Origin: Gymnogyps californianus
Lineage: Eukaryota; Chordata; Aves; Accipitriformes; Cathartidae
Assembly (NCBI RefSeq): GCF_018139145.2
Contig: NC_059471.1
Coordinates: 85,892,520-85,956,519, forward strand
Length of the DNA stretch: 64,000 nucleotides
Direction: 5' to 3'
A model generated the notes under the pieces. It searched no databases and was not told the DNA's origin. It saw nothing but the letters and a program-made list of their open reading frames with translations. The first letter of the stretch is position 1. Each line of letters begins with the position of its first letter. The translations under genes were made by a program, and so were the position numbers. Shown one piece after another: positions 47,431-59,466 of this stretch.

Positions 47431-50400
47431 TTAATACATTAAGGCACCTGTTAACTTTATGTGTGTGAGTAGTCCCCCTGAATATAATGAGAATGCTCAT
47501 CTTGGTTCTAGAAAGTGTTAGTGTTTAAAACTGTTTTATGTTCTTTGCCATATGTCTAATCTCTCTTGTTCAGCAGCGTCCTGAAATGGAAAATATATAC
47601 AGGTAAACAGTCAAGACATGATGTTTTAAGAGACCTTCAATGCTGTATTATAACTGTTAAAAAAAAAAACCACCACAAAAAAAAACAGAAAGAAATTTCT
47701 CTCTCCCATACAGAGAGAAATTCACCCTGAGCGGAAAGCTAGCACAAAATTTGTGCACTGCTTGAATTCAATTTACATAAATGGGTCCATTACTTAAGTG
47801 GGGTGTAATATTCGGGGATTTCACTTCTAAGGCAAACAACATGCAGGTTTCTCTATTCTTTCATGTAACAGTATAGATCATCTCATTGCACTGGATTCTG
47901 AAATCACACAAAACATCCCCCCTTCTGGCGATCAGTATCTACGGTCTCCTGTGAAATATCTGCATTTTCATATTATGAAACTGCTGCCATGAATTTACTA
48001 GTAAGCTCCAATTCTACCAACTGAATTTCTCTTATCAGTAGCATTCTTCCATGATGTTTCTAGTTTAATTATCAAGAATAATAAGGATATGCACTCTATG
48101 TGATGTTTTTAATGTTTGCATTGGATGATTCCTAAAGCAGCTGACAGATTACTTAGCACCAACATAAATGTTAGGCCCAAAAGATGACTGAGTTTGTAAC
48201 CGCAACTGATTAGTAAGATTCCAGAGAGACAAATAATCGTAGGAAAATACCTGTGTGTCCACCCCAAAATTTTCCACTTAGAACATCTCAAATTTTAACA
48301 GTGTTTTGCAGAATGACTCCTAAAATGCTCCTAAAGCTTCCTGTTGACAGCTCCAGCCCTCACCAAGGTGCATTATACTCTCATTCATGTGCTATTCTAA
48401 ATAGAAACCACCATAGTTTGTAAAGACTAAACTTTTCATTTTAATTCACATTAAATCTGTATGTCTCTTTTTGACTAAAAGCATCAGGTTCATAACCTCA
48501 CAGTGACTAGTTGAACATCTGAGCTGATTTCCTGCAACACCTAACTTAGTATAATTATACAACTTATTTGAAGCTGATGTACAGTACACCAGATTTAGCC
48601 AATGAAAAATAGGATTGGCACTTTGCTGTAGTTTGGCTAGTCTATAATTTCCACTGGTGTTTTAGCTTCCCCAAGCATAAAATTAGATTTTACTTAGTTC
48701 TTCCATATCTGTGCAAAGAATTAAGCCCCACAGAAATCACTGAAGTAATTCATGCTTTCTCATAATGAACAAGAGGCTCAGTCTGTCAGAAAGGTGACTT
48801 TCACTTCATCATTCTTTTTGTAACTACCCAGAGAAGAGGCACGAGACTGAAGGACAAGCATGCAGTGTGCTTATCCAGGGAATAAGTGCACCTTCGAATG
48901 ACTTACTTACTCTCTAGGTAAAACTTATGCTTGGAAAGATTATGCCATCTTCTTATGATGTGCAAGTGTCCCTGGCATGTGCATCTGTTGTACGAGCTGG
49001 CAGTAAAATCTTGCAAGTGTGCATTTCTGCTGAAAACATATAAGTTATTTGGGAATGGAGCAGAGGAAGACCAGTAAAGAGGTAAGCTCAGGGTCTTCTC
49101 CTCTTTACTTATTCCCCCTTTCTGCAGTCCAAGCCCCTGTGAACAATGAAAGGGATATCCCATCTTCCTGGGAAGACTTCCCATCTCCTGTGGCTTGTCT
49201 TCCTGGAGAAATCTCCAATGTTCGGCAAAGGTGTGTGTACTCGCAGCTCACAGATGCACATCCTTGCACCTAGGATATATTTACACATTGATGCCTCTTC
49301 TTGGTAACTGGAATATAAAAAAGGTGTCCCTAGAATAATGTATATTATTTGCTCCCTTTTCTACATATTCCTAAACACAGAAACATAAATTAGGGTGTGT
49401 AATGGTTTGTGAACAGGTTGGAATGTTCATTCTCTTATTTTATTCTGTTTTTAAAACCTAGATTGAAAAAACAATGTGAAACAAGACAGAATAAGTAACA
49501 TTTACAAGACAACTGGGAAAAGCTGATAAATAGTAATAGGTTGGTGGACACATTGTCAGAAACATACAGTCTACCATTTGGTCAATAGCTACTGCTACTT
49601 AGTTTTAGCGATAGCACCTTTAAATCAAGAGCTCCTTTTTAATATTTAATGTCCTCATACCATTAGCCTGTCCTTGTGTCCCGTTTTTATTGCTAATCAA
49701 AGCTATTGGCAATGACCTTGACATTTTTCTAGGTTTTTAGTGGCTCAGGTTTCACTTAAATTAGAAAGCACAGGAAGAGCTTTTTGTTAATTTAAAATTC
49801 ACCTACATTTTAAGAACTTTGGTTGCACTTTGTTGTTTCACGAGCAAGCAATTCTATCATTTTTATATGAAATATAAGGCCTAAATTAAAATGCTTTGGA
49901 CTTTTCTGTTTTCATTGTATACAGTAGCCAGATACAATCAAAGTGACTTCTTATATGTATTTAATTATGTGTTATGACTGCAGGATATCAAAAAAAAATT
50001 TCAGTCTTCCATTGTAATTACCCAGAGAAGCCATTGTCAGTTTGGGTTCCCAGTTTGGGTTTGCAGTTTGTTTGAAAGGATATTTGGGACATTTTCTTAT
50101 TTCATGGTTATTGTGTAGCTGTAGTGGAAGGTATTTGAATTCAATGATGAGTTTTTCTGTGTTTTATTAAGTGTGGAACATACTTTTAGCTTAAAAATTC
50201 TTATTTTTAATAACAGAGTTACTGCATCTCAAGCATTTCCTTGTATATTGAGGACAGCATATGAAAATGTTCTCTGTGACAAAGAAAAGCACACAACATC
50301 TCATTATTCAAATTAGGCAGGTAAGAATAAGGAACAAGGTTCCAGAACTGAAATCACACAGCAATTAAATAAGCATTGATTCAACAGTGCTTTTTCACAC

Positions 50401-53400
50401 AGACTGCTTTCCTGTTAATGGTGTTTTAGCAATTATCTTATCAGTTGCTACTAGCCCACTAGTGATTTACATAATTCTGCCCATGTAGTTAGACTAGTGT
50501 TAGATTATATCCACTGAAATGAACATAGCAGTTGAATTAAATAGCTCATTTACTTTTCAATGAGTCACAGGAAATACTTAAACCAGTTTACTTTGTACTA
50601 GCAAAAGCTTTGTACTAAAAGTTACAAAAAAAGTAGGGTCTGATCCAAAGCTTGTTGAAGTCATTCAAATCTTTCCACTAACTGCAACCAGCCTCTTATA
50701 TACATGCATAATATTTAAAAAACAGTGTTAGTCTCTCCTTCTGTAATTTCTCCTGTCTACAATAACTCCTGCCGTTTTTTAGTGTGTATCTCTCACTGAA
50801 GTTAATCAGATCCCTACACAGAGCTAGGCTGAGAGCTCAGGTAAGTGTGTTGTTAATCTTCCTCTATGCTCAGGGCTGCATCTGTGCAAGTGAAGTCCAG
50901 AGGGGTCTTTCAAAGTAGGCTTGGCTGGAAGCAAACTTGGCAGATTTCCTAGTGTTATGCAGTGCTTTAGCAAGACACTGAACAGATCAGAGGGAAATGT
51001 AGGTGCTATTTGCTTAGAGCAGAATTGCACGTGTTCTGTGGGAAGGCGTCCGAGAAGCATGGAAGTTGAATGCCAAGGTCATGACATTGTCCTGCAAACC
51101 GCTGTCTATACCAGCCAGCCTCACACATGTGACTCCACTGAGAGAGGCATATTCATTGCCCAAAGACATACTGAAGCATTGTTAGCAACACTTCTTACAG
51201 ACCAGAGCCAAAGACAAAGCTGCCCACAAAAGTTAATGAAAATTTTGACAAGGAACCAATTGTGGAACAAATTCCATCATATATACTGGAATAAAAATGA
51301 TATTACACACATCTGAACAATCCTTTTCACATAGAGATCTCAAGACACTTCCCACACATGGATAAATATTTTCTTTCTCTGTGGGCAGGTGCAAAAATTA
51401 ATTGCAAAATAGTGGCTTCCCACAAGTGACAGTGAGGATGAGTGGTAGACCTAAACAAAATTATGTTGAACTACCTTTTAAGGAATCCTTACTGCAAACT
51501 GAATGCCATTTATTTCTGTTATTTCTTCTATTATTGCTTGTTTTTCAGAAATATGCATACCCCCTTTTCACACTGATCAAAACTAACAAGCGTAGCTTCA
51601 CTGAAGTTACTTATGCAAGAAAATACCAGCAAGAGACCTGTATAATACCGCCCTTTAACAAGAATATTATTTCTGTGCCCCCAAGAGTCTACATTTTTAT
51701 CTCCTTGTGCAAAAGGAAGCTTCTTCCGTTATGAAGCCTATGCTATAAATGAATTTCTGGAAAACTTGCCAGTTTTAGAGGTATGTTCTAAAATCAGTGG
51801 CACCCTACAAATGCTGTCTAATGAATCCTGTGAGTTCACCTTAAACAAGTAAAAGAATCAATATTTTTGCAGCATGGATCATGCTCTGTACCACCACAAT
51901 CTGGTAATTAACATCACTATCATAATATTAAAAGTGCTAAGAAATTTCAGGGGTTTATTATATGACTCAAATGCCCAACGCAAGAAATGTCAGAAGGGCC
52001 TGATTATTGTATGCTCAGCATTTCTTGGACATCAGGCTTCGTTTAGGTGTCTCACTCTCAAAATAAAGTATTACAAATTATAACTCAGCCTTGAAAATAT
52101 TGGCTGATCTTTGTAGATGCACCGGTCAGTGGCTCAGTTAAGTGCAAAGAGTTTTAAGGTCAAGTTTCTTTACTGTTGAAATGTGCAAAAAGTATGCTGA
52201 AGGCTCAATTTCTGCTGGCTATTGGCACGGTAATGACGTACAAAGGAGCAAATATACTTGTAAGGTCTGTTGCTGGTGTTGCAATTGCTTAGTAATTTTC
52301 AAAAAACCAGAATATAGAAACAATGGCGACACTGGCCCAGGTCTGAAAAATTAGAGCTGTTCTTAGATATGTAAATTCATTTATATACTTAGAGCGAATA
52401 TACATTATTCTCTTCTGGAATGAGGTATTCACCTTTTGAGTATGATTTTAATCTAGGACTTCCATGTTCAGGTAATGAGACATTTTGGTTATATTTTATA
52501 TTAACATTCATTTTATAACAAAGACAGAGTAAGTAATAGATTCAGTAGTCATATGTTCTAGATTGTTACAAGCACCATACCCAAGGATATATAAAACAGA
52601 GGGTTATATACCATGAAAATAAACAACATAATTATCTGTTGAACACTTAACAATATGTTGTCGTTAATCTCTAATTTTTTTGGCCATTTATTAGTTTTAT
52701 ATACACAAACCTTTTCAGAGAGTGGCACTAGATTCACACTGAAGGAATGTTAATAACACAGCAAATGTGCTTCTAAAATATTCATGTTCTTCTCATGCCT
52801 CAGTGTCTTCAGAAACTGTCACGAGATACCCACACCAGAGGCAGTTTTAGGAGTGCGCAAGCGCACAAATTCCCTTGTATCCCATGCTACGCTGTGAACA
52901 AGGGACTGGAACAGGGCAGAGCACTCAGTCAGACAGCAGTGCAAGTCATCCATATAGCTAGGGGACAGGAAAAAAAGCAGCTTTCAAGGACTCACGCAAC
53001 TCCAACTGTGAATCACAGTAAAACCCAGGCTAACACATCCAAACGGCAACTCAGCTTCTCAGTGTGTTGCTGAAGAGCATAGGTCGATAGGCTCGTCTTC
53101 TCAGAACGCAACTCAATTTCCTAGAAACAGCCCGGCGAGGAGCAGAAAGGACATGCTATTTCTATTACAGAATTGCCTCGTGCTCCTGGGACGCTTCGTT
53201 CTAAGTATGGGCCAGTCCTAAGAAAGAGGCCAAAGACAGAAATGTTAATGCTCTTAATTAAAAGATGGCAGCAGAATCAAATTTATAGTTTTAGCTCTTC
53301 TGTTGAATGTCAACACTAACATGCACCCCTCTGATGGTGCCAGTGGAGTTTTATTTTGACTCTTGAAGTCATCTTTCACTTCAGTTATGCTGGGGGAGAG

Positions 53401-54333
53401 GAACACAGTATTTCTGACAATTCTTATTTAGAAATCATGTGTCTGAGCTACCTCAGATTTCAGATAGATTTGGATCCAGATCAGGATCATGTAAGTTGGA
53501 TTCATCTCTGTTATTAATTAAGTAAGTCCTCAGAGGAATACTGAAAAAGTAAGTATTAAGGTTGCACTGAGTACAACAGGTTACGGTAGTCTGTATAACC
53601 TTTGCCTGGCTTTCTTGTGGGAAGGCATTGTGATAATGTATTTAACTACATGCTCTCAGCTTTCTAAAAATAGGTCTCCCATGTAAAAATTTATAGCATT
53701 TATCACTGCGAGTGCTTCACAAATATTAATTTCTTTTTAAAGTGTCCCTTTGTGGTAAATGCGTACTATTCTAGTCACTTTAGGTTTATACAGATGAGTA
53801 CTCAAAAAAAAATCAGTTCATCTATATACTCAAGAGTGACTGAAGTTGAGCTGCCCTGGTACTTCATAGCATAGCAGTTTCGAAATCCTGATATCTCCTG
53901 GTATAATAACTGACAAATATTGGTATGCAATGTATTCATCCTGCAGCCATACCAGAAAAGTGATGATACACACTTTTTTAGGTGCCAGAATGACATCATG
54001 GGCCAACAACTATATGCAGGCATATACATCCATATACATTCTGCCCACTGTGGCATCAGAAGAGCTTGAGTCACTGGCTTTTTCAGCACCACATGGGAAC
54101 TCCATGTAGGTGCATGAAGTTTATGTGGGTTCAGGAGGGACAGACCAAGTACCTGGAAGAGAGATCCACCCTGGGAGTTACTAAATAAGCCACAAAGGAA
54201 ATTACTTGATTTCAAGTGATTTCAAGGCTCAGGAAATCACTTCAGATGCAACTGAAGGCTAGGAGAATACCGGCGTAGGAGAGAAAAGGGAGTTTGCTTT
54301 GAGTTATTCTTCAAAGGGGTCTACTTCTGGCTC

Positions 54334-54347
54334 GAGAGAGAGAGAGA
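54334..54347. repeat. Short (GA)n microsatellite
   Basis: About seven GA units in a row within otherwise unique sequence. Confidence 0.8.
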
Positions 54348-55390
54348 AAACTGAGCCACGTGGCCCATGGACTGAACCAGTATTTCCGCTCTTATGGAAG
54401 CTGCCATATGGCAGCTACCTTCAGCATGAAACATATTTCCTCCTCCTGCAATTCCCTGCCTCAAAGCATAGTCTCCTTCATGTCAGAGCTCATCTGTTTC
54501 ACTTCCATTGGGAAATGGGTGGAAGGATAAATAGCTCTGTGTAGTGCCTGAGCGGGTGCAGCTATTGTAACCCAAGAGATACAAGGGTTACAAGGGTTAC
54601 AGAGCAAAAGAAGTGCCCGGACACTAATGGGGAGACCTAGTTGTCTCCAAGGGCAGTAGCATCATAAGGCAGCAATTGTTTGCCTGCCTGTGGTCTCCTG
54701 CATGTCAGACTGAGGAGGTCCTGAAGAAAAAGGCAATGGAGAAGCCTTCTGGATCTTTGGCAGCTAGAATATAGATATGCAATACCTGGTCTGTACCTTA
54801 GTAATCAGACTGGTGGCAACGCAGAAATGTTCCCACTGAGTGTGGTCAGACTGCCTACCTGATGCTCTCCCTCAGCATGGGTGCTGAGGCAGGTGTGTTC
54901 AGCCCTCCCGTACTTCAAACAGATGAAGCGTACTCTTTCTCTCTTTTCTTCACCTTTGTCTTTTGTAAGCCTTTTAAGTTGCGTGGTCTGCTTGGTTTCG
55001 GTGAACAAACTCTTTTATTTGCATCTTTGGTTAACTTGGCGTGTATTAAGAGTGATTTCAAGATGACTGAATAACAACAAAGCATTCCCCACCCAAATAC
55101 ACAGTGAAAATATAAACCGCAGCACCTTAACAGCGCTGTAATATGCATCTCCTGTGTATCAAAGAATAACAGGGTGTTCTTCACAGGGGCCAGGACAGGA
55201 AGAAATGCCTAGTGATCATTAGGCAACACGGAAGGCTCTCTGCCAGTTAGCGAGACACTGGGAGCCATGGCTGATTCCAGAGAGCAATCAAGCAATCTCT
55301 TTCAGTGGCACTGCTGAGACAGGATTCGTGCCTGTTTCTAATTAATGGAAACCAGGATTTATCCTTGACATTAGCAATAAAAGTTAGAGT

Positions 55391-55430
55391 GTTATAAAGA
55401 CACCTTGTTTGTTATAAAGATACCTTGTTT
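55391..55430 (+). repeat. Tandem duplication of a 20-bp unit
   Basis: GTTATAAAGACACCTTGTTT is immediately followed by the same unit with one C-to-T change. This is a recent slippage-type duplication. Confidence 0.9.
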
Positions 55431-55695
55431 CATGGAGGGCAGGGGGTGAGGACTAGTTTTTGTTTGGTTGTTCTTTTTTTAACTTGGGTATTACAAATTA
55501 GGGAACAAGGGACTGGACATTTCAAGCAAAAGTGTTTTTGGAGGCTGGGCTGCAATTTCATACTGACTGGAAAAAAAAAAGGTGTAGAAACCACTGATTG
55601 TAGGGGGGGAAAAAAGCACCTTTCTCTGGTGAGGGGCTTTTGACCTATTTCTATTTGCATTTGAAGTTCAATGTATACATGGGTGTTTAGGTCTT

Positions 55696-56290
55696 TGTCG
55701 TGGTTTAACCCCAGCTGGCAACTAAGCACCACCCAGTCGCTTGCTCACTCCCCCTCGGTGGGATGGGGGAGAGAATCGGAAGGGTAAAAGTGAGAAAACC
55801 TGTGGGTTGAGATAAAGACAATTTAATAGGGAAAGCAAAAGCCGCTTGTGCAAGCAAAGCAAAACAAGGAATTCATTCACCACTTCCCATCGGCAGGCAG
55901 GTGTTCAGCCATCTCCAGGAAAGCAGGGCTCCATCACGCATAATGGTTACTTGGGAAGACAAACGCCATCACTCCAAACGTCCCCCACTTCCTTCTTCTT
56001 CCCCCAGCTTTATACGCTGAGCATGATGTCTTATGGTCTGGAATATCCCTTTGGTCAGCTGGGGTCAGCTGTCCCAGCTGTGTCCCCTCCCAGCTTCTCT
56101 TGCACCCCCAGCCTCCTCGCTGGTGGGGTGGGGTGAGAGGCAGAAAAGGCCTTGACTCTGTGTAAGCACTGCTCAGCAATAACTAAAACATCTCTGTGTT
56201 ATCAACACTGTTTCCAGCACAAATCCAAAACATAGCCCCATAGCAGCTACTGTGAAGAAAATTAATTCTATCCCAGCCAAAACCAGCACA
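55696..56290 (-). mobile_element. Solo ERV LTR, family A copy 3 (reverse orientation)
   Basis: On the minus strand it runs from TGTGCTGGTTTTGGC to GTTAAACCACGACA, so the termini are TG...CA. The flanks GTCTT and ATCTT form a 5-bp duplication with one mismatch. The TATA region is altered (plus strand AGCTTTATACG near 56007) and the CRE is mutated. The U5 side keeps the ATCCCACCGAGG and TCTCAACCCACAGG blocks. A stretch around 55840-55990 does not match copies 1 and 2 well and replaces the TTATTA-rich part, so this copy belongs to a variant subfamily or has been rearranged. No internal genes remain. Confidence 0.9.
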
Positions 56291-58221
56291 ATCTTCCAGG
56301 GAAAGCTTCAAGAAATGCAAAACTATGTTAATTCAGCATTCTTGGGATCAGACAGGTAGAGCAAGGTTATTCCCAGAAGATCAGCCCTGTTCTGGGAAAA
56401 TCAGGGGTACTCTTGAAGCTTAAGTACAACTACCCTTTGCTGAGACAATTGGAAAAAATGCTGACGAAGAAGGGAGCTAGAAGAAAGGAAAAAGCAGCCT
56501 GAAGGGCTGCAGAGAACTGAGGGAAGAGGGACTTCATGGCCATAACATGAGAGGTGACCCAGAGACCCAGTGGGTCATTTGACTTTGAAAGACTCTGCCT
56601 CTAGGCTTCTACAAGGAAGTTTTGTGTGAAGGCATATCTTGCAGTCTCTGAAAGTTTATTGAAGATCATAAAGTATCAAAAGACCGCTAGATGTCTGCTT
56701 TACTAATCAAGCTGGAGAGTGACGTCCTGTTTTCGACAGCCTCATCAAGGATAAGCTTCAGATTACAGCCAGCCTAAATAAGTATTATTTTAAAGGTTTT
56801 GAATCCGGACTTTCAAGGAAAGGAAGACTCTGATTTATTCATGGATATGGTTGAACTGCTGGAAAGCCTGCATTAGATTAACCACAGACTTTAAAAAAAT
56901 TTACCCCAACTGGTTCACTTCTGTTAGCATCAGATACGTGACTGTAAATAGGTCTTGTGAAGCTGTCTTCATAAGGATTGCAGACTTCAGCTCTGCCTTC
57001 AGTATGCTTGGATGTTTTATACCACTCCTGATTTACCCTGCAGCTGCAGACCTGCAGTAAGAGATTTCCCAGTGCTATATGCCACTGTTGTCGCTCTGTG
57101 AAAAACAACAGAATAGCACTTAGTTGCTTCGTGTGAATGCTGAGATGGTTAAGTTGAGCAGTCTGAGACCTTTAAAAGAAGGATGTCACAAAAGCTCTAC
57201 TGTATTCGTAATATTATTGTTGATGTTGAAAATTTACTTGGATACTACAGCAATTGACTCTACAGAATATGCTCCAGAGAAAGAAAGAAACTAAATATTT
57301 GCACATGCTGGAAAGAGCGTGAGTCAGCAATTGAGTGGGAACATTAATCAAAACTTAACAATGAGCAACATTGTGATGGGTCTTGCTTTGACCATGGGAT
57401 TCACCAGAACTTTCTCCTAAAATAAAGTTTTAAGGAATGGGCTTAGCTGGAAATTCTTTTGCACAAAAGAAGTGCAAGAAGAGGTGGTGCAAAATTATTA
57501 TTATTTTAAACTGGAGGTATATTCAAAGGACTAGAAGGAAACAACTCCTCATTCACTCCTGAGACCTCATTTGGCTGCATATAGGCTACAGAGAGAGGTT
57601 AATTGGCTAAAAAGGCTCTTGGGCCATGTAATAACTCCTGCCTGGAAAACCACTGCTGCCCAGACAAAAGGAAAGAAGACAGTGAATGGAATCAGGGAGA
57701 GACAAGCCAGGAGAAATATTTTTTAAACCATTCCCAGAGTTTAGAATAGTCAAACAACTCAGTTTTCCCATTTGTCTTGGTTATCCAGATAGTCATTTTG
57801 ATACCCTGCCACATTACACATGCAAGCTAGTAAAATGAATACATCCTGTTCGTAAAATAAAGCCATCAGTCACACAGTTGTGTCTCTAAAAAACAGATAA
57901 ACAGCATTGTTCAAAAACTAGGCAGTGTCAGAAATTATGCAGCCTTCTGTATCAATAGCATTCTGGAAGAAGTCCAGACCTGTCAACACCAGAACATGTA
58001 ATATGATTTAATAACAATAGCAAAGAAGTTTGAGTCCAACCCATCCTTAATGAAGATGGAAAACTTGGTGTTCCCATACAGAATAGAGCATGTTTAGTTT
58101 GCATGTGATTTTATCCTGAAAACATGAATTGTTATTGTGAAATCCATTAGCAAATATTGGCTAAAGAGGGAGAACCTTGTTGAAGTTTTTTACTGCGTAT
58201 TCACTGAAAATTTCTGGACCA
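56291..58221. other. Noncoding stretch between the LTR and the CR1 element
   Basis: Unique sequence with no recognised gene or repeat. Short open frames on both strands near 56.85-57.1 kb overlap each other and carry no domain. Confidence 0.5.
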
Positions 58222-59466
58222 TGGTCCTGCTTGACTAACCTGATCTCCTTCTGTGACAAGGTGACCTGCTTAGTGGATGAGGGAAAGGCTGTGGATGTTG
58301 TCTACCTAGACTTTAGTAAAGCCTTTGATGCTGTTTGCCACAGCATTCTCCTGGAGAAAATGGCTGCTCATGGCTTGGACAGGTGTACGCTTCGCTGGGT
58401 AAAAAACTGGCTGGATGGCCGGGCCCAAAGAGTTGTGGTAAATGGAGTTAAATCCAGTTGGTGGCTGGTCACAAGTGGTGTTCCCCAGGGCTCAGTATTG
58501 GGGCCAGTTCTGTTTAATATCTTTATCAATGATCTGGATGAGGGGTCGAGTGCACCCTCAGGAAGTTTGCAGGCAACACCAAGTTGGGCGGGAATGTTGA
58601 TCTGCTTGAGGGTAGGAAGGCTCTACAGAAGAATCTGGACAGGCTGGATCGATGGGCTGAGGCCAATTGTATGAGATTTAACAAGGCTAAGTGCTGGGTC
58701 CTGCACTTGGGTCACAGCAACCCCATGCAACACTACAGGCTTGGGGAAGAGTGGCTGGAAAGCTGCCCAGCAAAAAAGGACCTGGGGGTGTTGGTCGACA
58801 GGTGGCTGAATATGAGCCGGCAGTGTGCCCAGGTGGCCAAGAAGGTCAATAGCATCCTGGCTTGTATCAGAAACAGTGTGGCCAGCAGCACTAGGGAAGC
58901 AATTGTCCCCCTGTACTCAGCACTGGTGAGGCCTGTGCCTCAAATACTGTGTTCAGTTTTGGGCCCCTCACTACAAGAAAGACATTGAGGTGCTGGAGCG
59001 GGTCCAAAGAAGGGCAACGAAGCTGGTGAAGGGTCTAGAGCACAAGTCTTATGAGGAGTGGCTGAGGGAACTGAGGTTGTTTAGCCTGGAGAAAAGGAGG
59101 CTGAGGGGAGACCTTATCGCTCTCTACAACTACCTGAAAGGAGGTTGTAGCGAGGTGGGTGTTGGTCTTTTTTCCCAAGTAACAAGTGATAGGATGAGAG
59201 GAAATGGCCTCAAGTTGCACCAGGGGAGGTTTAGATTGGATATTAGGAAAAATTTCTTCACTGAAAGGGTTATCAAGCATTGGAACAGGCTGCCCAGGGA
59301 AGTGGTTGAGTCACCATCCCTGGATGTATTTAAAAGACATGTAGATGTGGCACTTAGGGACATGGTTTAGTGGTGGACTTGGCAGTGTTAGGTTTATGGT
59401 TGGACTCGATGATCTTGAAGGTTGTTTCCAACCTAAATGATTCTATGATTCTGTGACTCTATGATT
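58222..59466 (+). mobile_element. CR1 LINE, 5'-truncated with frame-broken reverse transcriptase
   Basis: This 1.2-kb copy retains the C-terminal half of the CR1 pol frame and the 3'UTR. The first frame (to about 58560) shows [18 protein letters not shown] and [21 protein letters not shown], which are reverse-transcriptase motifs. A frame change near 58550 moves the continuation ([19 protein letters not shown]) to another frame, and a second change near 58940 moves the final part ([35 protein letters not shown]). The catalytic FADD box reads FAGN, so the enzyme would be dead even without the frame breaks. The 3' end has GGTTGTTTCCAACC and the ATTCTATGATTCTGTGAC-type tail. The 5' endonuclease region is missing. 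This is an inactive fossil copy. Confidence 0.95.

Larger units (their letters stand above)
42601..55695. other. Noncoding stretch with scattered small repeats
   Basis: Apart from the hairpin at 44163-44197, the split direct repeat at 47075-47430, the GA run at 54334 and the 20-bp duplication at 55391, I see no recognisable element. A GTGCGCAAGCGCAC dyad at 52853-52866 resembles an NRF1 site with one change. Open frames near 50.9-51.3 and 53.8-54.2 kb have no domain or splice support and are probably chance. Confidence 0.45.

Noticed and set aside
50921..51316. 131-codon plus-strand frame, and the 137-codon minus frame at 53802-54215
   Set aside because: No recognisable domain, no supporting splice sites or promoter, and amino-acid composition typical of random AT-rich sequence.
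52853..52866. GTGCGCAAGCGCAC dyad resembling an NRF1 site
   Set aside because: The central base differs from the consensus and there is no CpG island around it.
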